The notes below the pieces were generated by a model. That model worked only from the letters and a program-made list of their open reading frames with translations, did no database searches and was not told the DNA's origin. Position numbers and translations under genes: made by a program. A stretch of DNA of 64,000 bases. Source: Vibrio neptunius (GTDB taxonomy: Bacteria; Pseudomonadota; Gammaproteobacteria; Enterobacterales; Vibrionaceae). The stretch's first letter is position 1, and each line of letters opens with the position of its first letter. The stretch spans positions 62,001-126,000 of the forward strand of contig NZ_JXXU01000022.1 of assembly GCF_000967495.1 (NCBI RefSeq), written 5' to 3'. Shown here in pieces: positions 1 to 8,460 of this stretch.

Positions 1-741
1 CTGATCAATATCCATGCTCATTTCATTGGCCGCTTTTGCCAAACGCTTTAAGGGTTTGACTTGCCGACGCATTAACAGATAAGTCAGACCAAGCAACAAG
101 GTCGTCGAGAAGAAGATAAACAGGATCTGCTCTCGACCAATTAAGGTGTCATCTAATGTGACATAGGGTGCGGGAAGTAACGCAGCAATATAGACCCACT
201 CATTGCTCTTAAGCTCGATCTGTACCACTAGGACGGGAGGATCAATGGGCGATAATGTTAAAGTATGATGCGCCCATGATTTGGGTAAATCACTAAGGTA
301 GATGTCATTCTTTAGTAGACGAAGATTGTGCGCATGAGAAAAGTCGACTGATATCGAAGACACCTTAGGTAACTTGTCGTTGAGCACAGTTTCCACCGCA
401 GAAAGTGAGGCTCTTTTTAACTGTGTATCTGGAATTGGCTCAACAATCAGCTTTTCTTTGTTGAATGACACAAAGAAACGCGTACCACCCATATTACGAA
501 TCTGATCCAGTACAATATGACGATAGCGCGTCGGTAGGGATTGGAAAAATGTCACGGTTGAGGCAAACATGTTCGCCATGCTTTCAGAGGCAGACTGAAT
601 ACCTGCCAACTCTTTTTGCTTCGATTCGGTATACCAGATAGCCGTGGCAATGCCCTGTGCTAATATCACCGCTAACAACGCTAGCCCTAGAGTACGGGTG
701 ACCAAGGAATTGGGTTTTAGCCTATGTAATAGAGCGTTCAT
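1..741 (-). CDS. Sensor histidine kinase, N-terminal part (cut by window edge)
   Basis: The ATG lies at 741-739, three bases after the stop of the upstream response regulator gene, and the frame is open to the window edge, giving about 247 residues. A membrane segment sits at about residues 13-35, then a periplasmic region of roughly 150 residues, a second membrane segment with a run of Ile, Phe and Leu, and the start of a HAMP linker (RRQVKPLKRLAKAANEM). The His-box and ATPase domain would lie outside the window. Arrangement and pairing indicate an inner-membrane sensor kinase that phosphorylates the adjacent OmpR-type regulator. The signal cannot be inferred from what is visible. Confidence 0.85.
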   Translation of the reverse strand, partial: MNALLHRLKPNSLVTRTLGLALLAVILAQGIATAIWYTESKQKELAGIQSASESMANMFASTVTFFQSLPTRYRHIVLDQIRNMGGTRFFVSFNKEKLIVEPIPDTQLKRASLSAVETVLNDKLPKVSSISVDFSHAHNLRLLKNDIYLSDLPKSWAHHTLTLSPIDPPVLVVQIELKSNEWVYIAALLPAPYVTLDDTLIGREQILFIFFSTTLLLGLTYLLMRRQVKPLKRLAKAANEMSMDIDQ

Positions 742-744
742 CTA

Positions 745-1467
745 TCAATGTTCGATGCTGACTGGTACGGCGAGGATATAGCCATTACCGCGCATAGTTT
801 TAATATATTGCGGGTATTTACCACTATCACCCAGACGCTGACGCAAGCGACTCAACTGCACGTCAATACCTCGCTCAAAAGGAAGTGCCTCTCGCCCTCT
901 GGTCGCAAAAGAGATCGTATCGCGATCTAAAACTTCATTCGGACGCGAGAGAAACAGCATTAAGAGTGCAAAGTCACTGCCCGACAGATCGTGTTCTTCT
1001 TGGGTATCACTATGGGTAATTTTGTGCGCTAAGGTATCAAGTTGCCAGTCGCCAAACGTAATCTGTTTTGGTAGAGAATCCGAACTTTTTTCTTCATTGG
1101 CTTGAACTCTTCGCAACACCGCTTTTATTCGAGCAATGAGCTGACGTGGATTAAATGGTTTGGCAATGTAGTCATCGGCACCAATTTCCAGGCCAATGAT
1201 TTGATCAGTTTCATCCGACACTGCAGTCAGCATAATAATTGGTACATTAGAATCGCGACGAATGTGTTGGCACAAGGTAAAGCCGTCATCACCCGGTAGC
1301 ATCACATCAAGAAGCACCATATCTGGGTAGCCTTCTTGATCGAGGTGCGCTTTTAATTCATCTCCATCCGCCACGGCGTTGACCTGATAACCCGCTTTGG
1401 TCAGGTATTCACCCAACAGCTCCCGAATTTCTAGATCATCATCTACAACAAGTATCTTTGCGTTCAT
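745..1467 (-). CDS. OmpR/PhoB-family response regulator
   Basis: This 240-residue protein has a receiver domain at about 1-120 and a winged-helix DNA-binding domain at about 135-235. The acidic pocket DDD is at 9-11, the phospho-acceptor is Asp54 in VLLDVMLPGDDGF, and the conserved Lys is in IAKPF. The C-terminal part carries the OmpR-type ending RLRQRLGD...YIKTMRGNGYIL. It is the first gene of a two-gene operon with the sensor kinase, separated by only 3 bases, so the pair is almost certainly cognate. It resembles generic OmpR-type regulators and I cannot assign a named system. Confidence 0.9.
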   Translation of the reverse strand: MNAKILVVDDDLEIRELLGEYLTKAGYQVNAVADGDELKAHLDQEGYPDMVLLDVMLPGDDGFTLCQHIRRDSNVPIIMLTAVSDETDQIIGLEIGADDYIAKPFNPRQLIARIKAVLRRVQANEEKSSDSLPKQITFGDWQLDTLAHKITHSDTQEEHDLSGSDFALLMLFLSRPNEVLDRDTISFATRGREALPFERGIDVQLSRLRQRLGDSGKYPQYIKTMRGNGYILAVPVSIEH

Positions 1468-1832
1468 TCACTTCAATTATTACTTACGATGTCTGGCTCT
1501 AGTTTAGAGATTAATAGGAATGGGGCAGATTGATAAAATTGGATTATTTGATCACAAAACAGATTCAGATCACAACCTATTAACAAATATAAAAGTAATT
1601 CAGTACTTTTTCACAAGAGAGGCCAATTAGGAAGAGCAGCTGAAGGGAATTGACTAAAGCGGTAGTTAAGGTTGATCGGCGACAGAGAAGACATATGCAG
1701 TCCATTTGCAAAGCTGTTACCGCAGACAGTAGCATAAAGCCGATAGATATGCTTCGAAAGCTGCCCTAATAAATGATGTTATAACCATATCCCTGAACAC
1801 TTATTAAGGCTTTGCTTTATTATCATTCATTA
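1468..1832. other. Intergenic region upstream of the two-component operon
   Basis: About 365 bases lie between the start of the response regulator gene and the end of the 33-residue peptide gene. The region is AT-rich and should hold the promoter of the regulator/kinase operon. I see no convincing open frame, terminator or RNA structure in it. Confidence 0.5.
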
Positions 1833-1934
1833 TTAAATAAGAGCGAAAACACCCACAATCCCGACAAGAGAAAATAGGCAAGTACGGCTGATAACGCCAA
1901 AGTTAGAAGGTTGGATCATTTCTTGATGCTGCAT
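1833..1934 (-). CDS. Predicted 33-residue single-span membrane peptide
   Basis: An ATG at 1934-1932 is preceded by a strong Shine-Dalgarno sequence (GAGGAG, 5 bases before the start) and opens a 33-codon frame ending in TAA at 1835-1833. The peptide has a polar N-terminus (MQHQEMIQPSNFG) followed by a hydrophobic stretch rich in Val, Leu, Ile and Phe that would span the membrane once. A promoter-like pair (TTGAGA, 17 bases, CATATT) lies 37-65 bases upstream. Ribosome site, promoter and hydrophobic composition support a real small gene, but no function can be named and I do not recognise the family. Confidence 0.6.
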   Translation of the reverse strand: MQHQEMIQPSNFGVISRTCLFSLVGIVGVFALI

Positions 1935-1970
1935 ACATTCTCCTCATTGTTTTTGTTACATCTTGATTAC

Positions 1971-1999
1971 AATATGATGAATTTGATGAGGTTTCTCAA
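1971..1999 (-). promoter_or_regulatory. Candidate sigma-70 promoter of the 33-residue peptide gene
   Basis: On the minus strand TTGAGA (1999-1994) and CATATT (1976-1971) are separated by 17 bases. They lie a short distance upstream of the GAGGAG ribosome site. The -10 box departs from consensus, so this is only plausible. Confidence 0.35.
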
Positions 2000-2190
2000 T
2001 ACACAATAAGATTAAATTTTTATGACAATCTGAAAAATTTGAGAGTTTAAGCCTACTTTTCGAGCTTTAAAGAGTGTAAACAATTGGTTCCAGTGCGCGA
2101 TTTGTCAGTAAATTGCAGCTAAAGTTCGTGAAAATCTAATTAAATGAAGGCAATTAAGATTTCAGTCCATTCAGGAACGAAGCGGTAAAT

Positions 2191-2799
2191 TTATTTCAAG
2201 CCTAAGCTAATGCGCACAAAGCTATCATCTTCGTAATCAACTTTATGTTCAAAGATTGCGGAAGCGTAAATGGTTCGAAGAATGGCATGCTTTTCGCCAC
2301 GAGTACCACGAAATAGCATTGAAATATCAGCAGATAGACGATTGCGATTATCAAAATGCGCATTCAAATCCGGTGACAGCACACACAATAGACAACCTTT
2401 AGGATTAAAGGCTAAGTCCACCTCTTCTGCACTAGACACCAGCACCGTTGTATTGAGTTCTTTCTCTATAGAGTTGATAAGCAAAAGAAAACTGTCTAAA
2501 TGAGGCAATTCATCACCATGAACTGGTGAGAACAGATTGCCTAGCATTGATTCCATATCCAGACGCTGAGATCGAGCGTGACTGACCAGAGAGCGGACTT
2601 TCTTCTTAAAAGGCTTATACTTCTTGCTGTTAGCCGCCTTGTTCAGCCAAGCAGAAAGTATATCATTGATGTCCGAACGCGACTTTCGGCCTAAAGCCTG
2701 TGCAGAATGATTAGTGTGCAGATGAAGCAATGCATGTAATGCTAGCTCAGACAGAAGAGGCTCAAACTCGGGTTTAATTTTAGTATGGATACTGCGCAT
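2191..2799 (-). CDS. DUF2913 family protein
   Basis: The product has 202 residues. The N-terminal part (ELALHALLHLH) and the later NDILSAWLNKAANSKKYKPFKK segment resemble the DUF2913 family found in Vibrio and related genera, whose function is unknown. There is no signal peptide or membrane segment, so a cytoplasmic protein is expected. It stands alone, next to tRNA-Arg. The region before the ATG has no clear Shine-Dalgarno sequence. The family call is from memory of its motif pattern and is moderately secure. Confidence 0.6.
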   Translation of the reverse strand: MRSIHTKIKPEFEPLLSELALHALLHLHTNHSAQALGRKSRSDINDILSAWLNKAANSKKYKPFKKKVRSLVSHARSQRLDMESMLGNLFSPVHGDELPHLDSFLLLINSIEKELNTTVLVSSAEEVDLAFNPKGCLLCVLSPDLNAHFDNRNRLSADISMLFRGTRGEKHAILRTIYASAIFEHKVDYEDDSFVRISLGLK

Positions 2800-2960
2800 G
2801 TTGTCTGAACGTATGGGGCCCTGTTCAAGCTTTAATCAATTTAGGTACTTTGAGAAGGAACGACATGCTACAGAAAAGCTCAGCTTATGTACAGGTCAAA
2901 TTCAGTGCAATCGTCACGCTATGGTTATGAGCCAGTTTTCATCCTTTCACAGAAAGACAA

Positions 2961-2993
2961 AACCCTGACAGCCGCTAAGCCATCAGGGTTTTT
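2961..2993 (-). terminator. Terminator downstream of tRNA-Arg
   Basis: Arms AACCCTGA (2961-2968) and TCAGGGTT (2983-2990) form a hairpin with T-rich flanks on both strands. It lies directly 3' of the tRNA gene, which is read on the minus strand. Confidence 0.65.
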
Positions 2994-3000
2994 AAAGAAA

Positions 3001-3077
3001 TGGCACGCCCTGCAGGATTCGAACCTGCGACCACATGCTTAGAAGGCACGTGCTCTATCCAACTGAGCTAAGGGCGC
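3001..3077 (-). tRNA. argU: tRNA-Arg(TCT)
   Basis: The minus strand gives a 77-base cloverleaf: acceptor GCGCCCT pairs with AGGGCGT, the D-arm has AGCTCAGTTGGATAGAGC, the anticodon loop CTTCTAA carries anticodon TCT, the T-arm contains GGTTCGAATCC, and CCA is encoded. It closely matches E. coli argU (reads AGA/AGG codons). As in E. coli it is next to folD. In E. coli the argU 3' end is a prophage integration site; here no integrase or duplicated tRNA end is seen. Confidence 0.97.
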
Positions 3078-3091
3078 GCTACAGGGAAAGG

Positions 3092-3119
3092 ATTATACGA
3101 GTTCGAGTTCTTAAAACAA
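3092..3119 (-). promoter_or_regulatory. Promoter of tRNA-Arg
   Basis: On the minus strand TTGTTT (3119-3114), a 16-base spacer and a consensus TATAAT (3097-3092) precede the tRNA 5' end by about 14 bases. Confidence 0.7.
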
Positions 3120-3193
3120 GGTATTTTCTTAACATTCTGATCTGAATGACTAAAAAAAGGTCACCAGATTGCATTTTGATTAAAAACACCTCA

Positions 3194-3209
3194 AGGCAAA
3201 CGTTTGCTT
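3194..3209 (+). promoter_or_regulatory. PurR-type operator upstream of folD
   Basis: AGGCAAACGTTTGCTT contains the perfect palindrome GCAAACGTTTGC, the core of the PurR box (E. coli consensus ACGCAAACGTTTGCGT). It lies about 70 bases before the folD ATG, a normal position for a repressor site. Binding by PurR is an inference. Confidence 0.7.
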
Positions 3210-3278
3210 ATAGATGTTAGTCAAATTTTTTGCGACAATGCGCGGCAACTAGATAGCCATTCTATTTAAAGGAACGCC

Positions 3279-4142
3279 ATGACTGCTCAAAATATTGATG
3301 GAACACTTATTTCTCAAACCGTTCGATCGGAAGTTGCCGCTCGTGTGAAGGCTCGTGTCAATTCTGGCTTAAGAGCACCTGGCCTTGCTGTAGTGCTGGT
3401 CGGGGAAGATCCGGCATCGCAAGTGTACGTTGGAAGCAAGCGTCGCGCGTGTGAAGAAGTAGGATTCGTATCAAAATCATTTGATCTTTCTGCTTCAACT
3501 TCAGAAGAAGCATTGTTGTCTCTAATTGATGAGTTGAATGCTGACGAAGAAATTGATGGTATTCTGGTACAGCTTCCGTTACCCGCTGGTATCGATACAA
3601 CACATGTATTAGAACGTATTCACCCAGAAAAAGACGTTGATGGCTTCCACCCTTATAACGTTGGTCGTCTTGCTCAACGTATCCCTAAACTTCGTTCATG
3701 CACACCCAAAGGCATCATCACGTTACTTGACCGCTACAATATAAACCTTCGCGGTATGCATGCGGTTGTTGTGGGCGCGTCTAACATTGTAGGCCGCCCT
3801 ATGACGCTTGAGCTTCTGCTAGCGGGCTGTACAACGACCACTTGTCACCGATTCACCAAAGATCTCGAAAGCCACGTGCGACAAGCTGATGTAGTGGTAG
3901 TGGCGGTAGGTAAACCTAACTTTATTCCAGGTAATTGGATCAAAGAAGGCGCCGTGGTAGTCGATGTCGGTATCAACCGCTTAGAGTCTGGAAAACTAGT
4001 CGGTGACGTCGATTACAAAAACGCAAAGGAAAACGCGAGCTTTATTACGCCCGTTCCTGGTGGTGTTGGTCCAATGACAGTAGCCAGCTTGATTGAGAAT
4101 ACAATGTTGGCTTGTGAACAGTTTCACACCAAACAGAAATAA
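3279..4142 (+). CDS. folD: Bifunctional methylene-THF dehydrogenase / methenyl-THF cyclohydrolase FolD
   Basis: FolD interconverts 5,10-methylene-, 5,10-methenyl- and 10-formyl-tetrahydrofolate in the cytoplasm, supplying formyl groups for purines and initiator tRNA. The 287-residue length is typical. The catalytic Lys54 lies in [14 protein letters not shown], the folate-binding LPLP segment is in [10 protein letters not shown], the Rossmann signature is [12 protein letters not shown], and PGGVGPMT lies near the C-terminus. The ATG follows AAAGGA at a good distance. The gene is monocistronic, ends at a strong terminator, and has a PurR-like box upstream. Confidence 0.97.
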   Translation: MTAQNIDGTLISQTVRSEVAARVKARVNSGLRAPGLAVVLVGEDPASQVYVGSKRRACEEVGFVSKSFDLSASTSEEALLSLIDELNADEEIDGILVQLPLPAGIDTTHVLERIHPEKDVDGFHPYNVGRLAQRIPKLRSCTPKGIITLLDRYNINLRGMHAVVVGASNIVGRPMTLELLLAGCTTTTCHRFTKDLESHVRQADVVVVAVGKPNFIPGNWIKEGAVVVDVGINRLESGKLVGDVDYKNAKENASFITPVPGGVGPMTVASLIENTMLACEQFHTKQK

Positions 4143-4144
4143 CA

Positions 4145-4172
4145 AAAAAGCCACTCTCAAGAGTGGCTTTTT
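4145..4172. terminator. Bidirectional terminator between folD and recR
   Basis: The perfect 12-bp arms AAAAAGCCACTC and GAGTGGCTTTTT flank a TCAA loop. The A/T tails serve folD on the plus strand and the convergent apt-dnaX-ybaB-recR operon on the minus strand. Confidence 0.9.
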
Positions 4173-4189
4173 CAATCATCCAGTATGAA

Positions 4190-4789
4190 TCATAGCTTTT
4201 GTCGACCTAACAGTGAATGTGAGAGCGTTGTGCCATCCACCAACTCTAATTCACCACCTACAGGGACGCCATGGGCAATTCTGCTCGCCTGAACCTGATG
4301 TTCCTTACACAATTCAGCGATATAATGTGCTGTGGCCTCCCCTTCGACTGTGGGGTTGGTCGCGAGAATGACTTCGGAAACATCCCCTCGGCGTAAGCGG
4401 TAGTCGAGCACGTCCAGACCAATATCACTCGGACCAATTCCATCAAGGGGAGACAAATGCCCCATCAAAACAAAATAGCGGCCAGAAAACTGTCCCGTTG
4501 ACTCTACAGCAGCAATATCAGCCGGGCTTTCAACTACACAAATTTGACCATTTTCCTGACGTTTAGGATTGGTACAAATATGGCAGGTTTCTTCTTCGGT
4601 AAACGTGCGACATTCATTGCAGTGACCAATTTCCGTCATCGCATGGCTTAACGCATCCGATAACTGCAAACCACCTTTTCTATCGCGCTGTAACAAATGA
4701 AAGGCCATACGTTGAGCCGACTTGGGACCAACCCCAGGCAGACAACGCAAGGCCTCCATCAATTGCTCCAGCATATGACTGGTGCGCAT
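4190..4789 (-). CDS. recR: Recombination mediator RecR
   Basis: RecR (199 residues, usual length) acts with RecF and RecO to load RecA onto gapped DNA. A helix-hairpin-helix segment near the N-terminus reads [18 protein letters not shown]. It is followed by the four-cysteine zinc motif [16 protein letters not shown] and a Toprim domain ([12 protein letters not shown]...[11 protein letters not shown]). It is the last gene of the operon, 16 bases after ybaB, which is the conserved bacterial order dnaX-ybaB-recR. Confidence 0.97.
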   Translation of the reverse strand: MRTSHMLEQLMEALRCLPGVGPKSAQRMAFHLLQRDRKGGLQLSDALSHAMTEIGHCNECRTFTEEETCHICTNPKRQENGQICVVESPADIAAVESTGQFSGRYFVLMGHLSPLDGIGPSDIGLDVLDYRLRRGDVSEVILATNPTVEGEATAHYIAELCKEHQVQASRIAHGVPVGGELELVDGTTLSHSLLGRQKL

Positions 4790-4805
4790 TAACTAACCCT
4801 ATCGA

Positions 4806-5135
4806 TTAGAAAGGCATTTTCATGCCCGGTGGTAGTTGCATACCTCCAGTCACGCCAGCCATTTTTTCTTTCTGAGTTTCTTCAACACGACGAGCAGCAT
4901 CGTTGAAAGCAGCAGCGATAAGGTCTTCTAACATTTCCTTGTCGTCTTCCATCAGACTTTCATCAATTTCAACGCGACGCACGCTGTGGCTGCCCGTGAT
5001 AGTGACTTTTACTAGGCCTGCACCAGACTCACCTGTCACTTCCATATTTGCAATTTCTTCTTGAAGCTTTTGCATACGCTCTTGCATTTGCTGGGCTTGC
5101 TTCATCAAATTGCCCATACCGCCTTTACCAAACAT
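4806..5135 (-). CDS. ybaB: YbaB/EbfC family nucleoid-associated protein
   Basis: This 109-residue protein starts [21 protein letters not shown], the helical tweezer arm of the family, and ends with a Met/Pro-rich tail. YbaB/EbfC proteins form dimers that bind DNA. The gene lies between dnaX and recR, 71 bases after the dnaX stop and 16 bases before recR. There is nothing unusual about length or start. Confidence 0.95.
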   Translation of the reverse strand: MFGKGGMGNLMKQAQQMQERMQKLQEEIANMEVTGESGAGLVKVTITGSHSVRRVEIDESLMEDDKEMLEDLIAAAFNDAARRVEETQKEKMAGVTGGMQLPPGMKMPF

Positions 5136-5206
5136 GATTATCTCTCTGGTTATTTAGCCTATTTCGTTAATAAATGGGGTCGAAGTATGACTTTTCAACC
5201 CCAGAA

Positions 5207-7291
5207 TTAGATTGGTCGTACACTGTCTTTATCGAGTTCTGCAGCAAATCTTTGCTCAATGAACTGAACATGATTATCATTTTCTAAGCTCACAAACGCC
5301 TGTTGCAATCTTCCTTGATAAAGTTTTTCTCTCAGCTCTAAAGGTGTTTCTCCGCTATCGCCTATCTCAACAGTAAGATGGCAATCCTCACTAATAGCTC
5401 TGTTGACTGCCTCGAGTAACTCACTTTGCGCACGCTCTGTATTTAAATGCGCCTGCTGAGGCCTTAATGTTAGTGCGATTAATGAACCTTGTTTTTCATA
5501 ATGGGAGTTCAGAGCCAATTGCTCAGTCAGCTTAGCCGTGTCCAGCTGACTAATCAGCTTCGCCCACTCATTTTTCCCTAGGCTCTCTTCTGCTAATTTT
5601 TGGGCCATTTCAGGTGTTTTCTCATGCTCCAACGCTTTTTTTATCTGAGTTGGAGTCAGTTCACTGTCCTGTTTTTCGACTTGAGTTAGGGTCGGCTTCC
5701 ACTGATAAGGTTCATTCTTAATCGGCTCAGGTGTCGCTACCGACTGCGAGTTTGACAATGGCGACACCGGCAGAGTTCCTGATTGTCGCTGAGCAACTCG
5801 GTCAAGAACAGATTCTGATTTTTTTGCTGATGTCGCGTTAGCCTTTTTTGGCGTATTTCCTTGGTGGTTCCCTTTACGTTGAGAACGAAGCTGATGACGC
5901 AACCCACTCACAGGCGATGTAGGTTGGCCCTGTTGTACTGAAGGCGGAACCTGCTGCTCTTGAGACATAGATGGAACCGGTGTGTCTTGCTGTAAAGGCT
6001 CGTAATCCATAGGCTCATGGCTATATTGCTCTGGCATGTAACCAGCCGGCGGTAACGCTTCTCGATCCTGACGATGGGAAGGAGTCGGTACGACAGGCGA
6101 CGTGGTACTGTGAGTCGTCGCACTAGAGAGAGGTTGAGAGACTGGCGCTTGAGTCTCCGGCTCTGACGGAACAACATCTGTCGAGATAGCATGTGCTTGA
6201 GGTTTTGCCGACGGCCTGAATGCCATCATTCTCAGCATAACCATCTCTAGACCAATGCGCTCTGAAGGCGCTAAAGGAAGATCTTGGCGACCTTTCAAAG
6301 CAATTTGATAATACAGCTGAACATCTTGAGGCGCTAAAGCACGACTCAAAAGCTCTACTTTTTCTGCGTCAGGCTGCGCCTTGTCCAAGGTTGCAGGCAG
6401 TGCCTGATACATTGCTAGACGATGCAACTGAGTCGCAAGCTGTTGGAGCAGCCCATCCCATTCAACGCCGTTTTGCGCTAAGGCTGATAAACGGTCCATC
6501 GCCACCTGAGGTTGCTTTGAGCTGATCGCCTCAAGCAAATGCAACGCCTGGTCGGTATCCAGTGTGCCCAACATGTGTGCCACGCTGTCAGCAAGTACTT
6601 GCCCGTTACCTAATGCAATGGCCTGATCACTTAAGCTCAATGCATCACGCATACTACCATCAGCAGCGTGTGCGATCATTCCAAGCGCTCGCGGCTCAGA
6701 GGACACTTGCTCATGTTTTAAAATATGATCCAACTGTTCATGGATAGTATCAACACTGATTGGCTTGAGATGAAACTGCAAACAACGGGATAAAATGGTA
6801 ACAGGTAGCTTTTGCGGATCAGTCGTCGCCAGAAGGAATTTCACATACTCAGGCGGCTCTTCGAGTGTTTTAAGTAACGCGTTAAAACTGTGGCGCGAGA
6901 GCATGTGGACTTCATCGATTAGATAAACCTTAAATCGACCACGTGCAGGCTTATATTGCACGTTATCCAGCAATTCACGAGTATCTTCAACTTTAGTGCG
7001 TGACGCAGCATCGATTTCCAATAGGTCGACAAACCGGCCTTCATCGATTTCTTTACAAGTAGCACAAGTACCACAAGGCGTCGCTGTGATCCCTGTTTCA
7101 CAATTCAGCCCTTTTGCAAACAATCGACCTATCGTCGTTTTCCCAACACCACGTGTACCGCTAAACAAGTAGGCATGATGGAGCCGGTTCTGGGCTAAAG
7201 CATTTTCCAATGCTGTCAAAACATGGCTTTGCCCTACCACTTCATTGAAGTTAGTAGGTCGCCACTTTCGAGCTAAAGCAAGATAACTCAT
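5207..7291 (-). CDS. dnaX: DNA polymerase III subunits tau and gamma
   Basis: The full product (694 residues) is tau, which organises the replicase and, with delta and delta', loads the beta clamp. The AAA+ domain shows Walker A GTRGVGKTT, a zinc-binding cysteine cluster (CETG...CGTCATC), Walker B LIDEVH and sensor LLATTDPQKLP. A Pro/Ser/Gln-rich linker (about 370-500) leads to the tau-specific C-terminal domain. Within the linker, codons 481-483 form an A AAA AAG slippery site followed by a -1-frame stop, as in E. coli dnaX, so a gamma form of about 484 residues is expected. The gene starts 12 bases after apt. Confidence 0.97.
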   Translation of the reverse strand: MSYLALARKWRPTNFNEVVGQSHVLTALENALAQNRLHHAYLFSGTRGVGKTTIGRLFAKGLNCETGITATPCGTCATCKEIDEGRFVDLLEIDAASRTKVEDTRELLDNVQYKPARGRFKVYLIDEVHMLSRHSFNALLKTLEEPPEYVKFLLATTDPQKLPVTILSRCLQFHLKPISVDTIHEQLDHILKHEQVSSEPRALGMIAHAADGSMRDALSLSDQAIALGNGQVLADSVAHMLGTLDTDQALHLLEAISSKQPQVAMDRLSALAQNGVEWDGLLQQLATQLHRLAMYQALPATLDKAQPDAEKVELLSRALAPQDVQLYYQIALKGRQDLPLAPSERIGLEMVMLRMMAFRPSAKPQAHAISTDVVPSEPETQAPVSQPLSSATTHSTTSPVVPTPSHRQDREALPPAGYMPEQYSHEPMDYEPLQQDTPVPSMSQEQQVPPSVQQGQPTSPVSGLRHQLRSQRKGNHQGNTPKKANATSAKKSESVLDRVAQRQSGTLPVSPLSNSQSVATPEPIKNEPYQWKPTLTQVEKQDSELTPTQIKKALEHEKTPEMAQKLAEESLGKNEWAKLISQLDTAKLTEQLALNSHYEKQGSLIALTLRPQQAHLNTERAQSELLEAVNRAISEDCHLTVEIGDSGETPLELREKLYQGRLQQAFVSLENDNHVQFIEQRFAAELDKDSVRPI
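5838..5860 (-). other. dnaX: Programmed -1 frameshift site in dnaX
   Basis: On the minus strand the zero frame reads CCA AAA AAG GCT AAC (5851-5837). Slippage on A AAA AAG moves the ribosome to AAA AAA GGC TAA, adding one Gly and stopping at 5840-5838. A purine-rich AAGGA lies about 8-9 bases before the heptamer, where an internal Shine-Dalgarno stimulates E. coli frameshifting. A bulged stem (TCAGAA / TTCTTGA) lies downstream. The one-residue-then-stop layout is identical in principle to E. coli. Confidence 0.75.
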
Positions 7292-7303
7292 GAGTATATC
7301 CGA

Positions 7304-7849
7304 TTAATGGCCGTCAAATTCACAGATACTGTATACGTCGAGGCCTAAACCTTCTAGACGCTTGTCGCCACCAATCTCTGGAAGATTGATAACAAATGCA
7401 GCATGTTCCACAACGCCACCCAACTGACGAATCAGTTTCGTTGTCGCTTCAATAGTGCCACCAGTAGCCAAAAGATCATCAACAACCAACACTTTGTCAC
7501 CTTGCGAAATCGCGTCAGTGTGGATTTCTAGTGTGTCAGTGCCGTACTCGAGATCATAAGATTGAGCAACGGTCTCACGTGGCAGTTTACCCGGCTTACG
7601 CACAGGAACAAAACCTAGGCCTAGCTCAAGTGCAAGCGGAGCCCCAAAGAGAAAACCACGCGCTTCTGTACCTACAATTTTGGTGAAACCCATGTCCTTG
7701 TATTTTTCAACTAATAGTTGGATCGTCGCTTGGTAAGCAGGAGCGTCTTCCATCAAGCTGGTCACGTCACGAAATAGAATGCCTGGCTTTGGATAATCTG
7801 GAATACTTTTGATGCTGGATTTGATCAGTGAGATTGTTTCAGTTGTCAT
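7304..7849 (-). CDS. apt: Adenine phosphoribosyltransferase
   Basis: Apt salvages adenine to AMP with PRPP. The 181-residue protein carries the family segments [25 protein letters not shown] and the PRPP-binding loop [16 protein letters not shown]. It is the first gene of the apt-dnaX-ybaB-recR operon, with dnaX following after 12 bases, an arrangement also seen in enterobacteria. Confidence 0.97.
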   Translation of the reverse strand: MTTETISLIKSSIKSIPDYPKPGILFRDVTSLMEDAPAYQATIQLLVEKYKDMGFTKIVGTEARGFLFGAPLALELGLGFVPVRKPGKLPRETVAQSYDLEYGTDTLEIHTDAISQGDKVLVVDDLLATGGTIEATTKLIRQLGGVVEHAAFVINLPEIGGDKRLEGLGLDVYSICEFDGH

Positions 7850-7972
7850 AACTCATTTCTTAGATTGGCTAAGCGTGTACCTATCTTGTCATTATGTGGT
7901 GACGCTAGCGGGGTTCTCTGCACATTTGGGTCATCAACCGCTGACTTAAATGCTCTGTGCCTACAATTATAA

Positions 7973-7996
7973 ACGCCCACTCTGAAGAGCGGGCAC
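7973..7996 (-). terminator. Candidate terminator after the YbaN-like gene
   Basis: Minus-strand arms GCCCGCTCT and AGAGTGGGC (7994-7986 and 7983-7975) form a short-loop hairpin followed by a brief T-rich stretch. It sits just past the YbaN-like stop codon. The T-run is short, so efficiency is uncertain. Confidence 0.5.
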
Positions 7997-8010
7997 ACTT
8001 TACTGCAATC

Positions 8011-8460
8011 TTAGTGATTTTCTTGCTTGTCAGCAAGGCGCTCTATCACTGGTAAACGAATAAACCAAGTCAATAAGATGATCAGCATGACTACCAGCAT
8101 AATCTTTAGCCAAAAGTGGGGAACAACCCAAATAGAAAAGGTAAAGCTCGCGACCATACAAATGGCTCCACGTGTTTTTACTTTGCTGGTTACTGCACCA
8201 TGCTGATGCCAATTGTCTAAGATAGGCCCAAACGTTTTGTGCTCATGCAACCAACGATGGAAGGTTGGGCTACTGCGCATAAAACACGCACTGGCAAGAA
8301 GAATAAATGGCGTCGTTGGGAGAAGAGGGAGGAATATGCCCAGAAAGCCCAGGCACAAACTTAAGCTACCGACAATATTTAAACCAAGTCTTTGAATACT
8401 GATGGTAAGCTCCGAGAAATCAATTAGAAACCCGCGTATCCGTTCATTACACGAATCCAA
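8011..8460 (-). CDS. YbaN-like DUF454 inner-membrane protein
   Basis: The sequence from about residue 22 (IQRLGLNIVGSLSLCLGFLG) through PLLPTTPFILLASACFMRSSPTFHRWL aligns by eye with E. coli YbaN (DUF454), a small protein with several membrane spans and no established role. The listed start is a TTG, but homology begins about 20 codons later, where no ATG, GTG or TTG is available. An ATC or ATT preceded by GGAG at about 8400 is the best-placed alternative. The gene overlaps the preceding 43-residue membrane peptide gene, so the two are probably translated from one transcript, with likely coupling. Confidence 0.8.
   Translation of the reverse strand: MDSCNERIRGFLIDFSELTISIQRLGLNIVGSLSLCLGFLGIFLPLLPTTPFILLASACFMRSSPTFHRWLHEHKTFGPILDNWHQHGAVTSKVKTRGAICMVASFTFSIWVVPHFWLKIMLVVMLIILLTWFIRLPVIERLADKQENH

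Noticed and set aside
1540..1590. CRP site upstream of the two-component operon
   Set aside because: TGTGATC-like half-sites occur but lack correct spacing and symmetry.
3001..3077. Prophage or island inserted at the tRNA-Arg 3' end
   Set aside because: The tRNA is intact, no integrase gene or duplicated tRNA end is nearby, and the neighbouring DUF2913 gene looks like ordinary Vibrio sequence.
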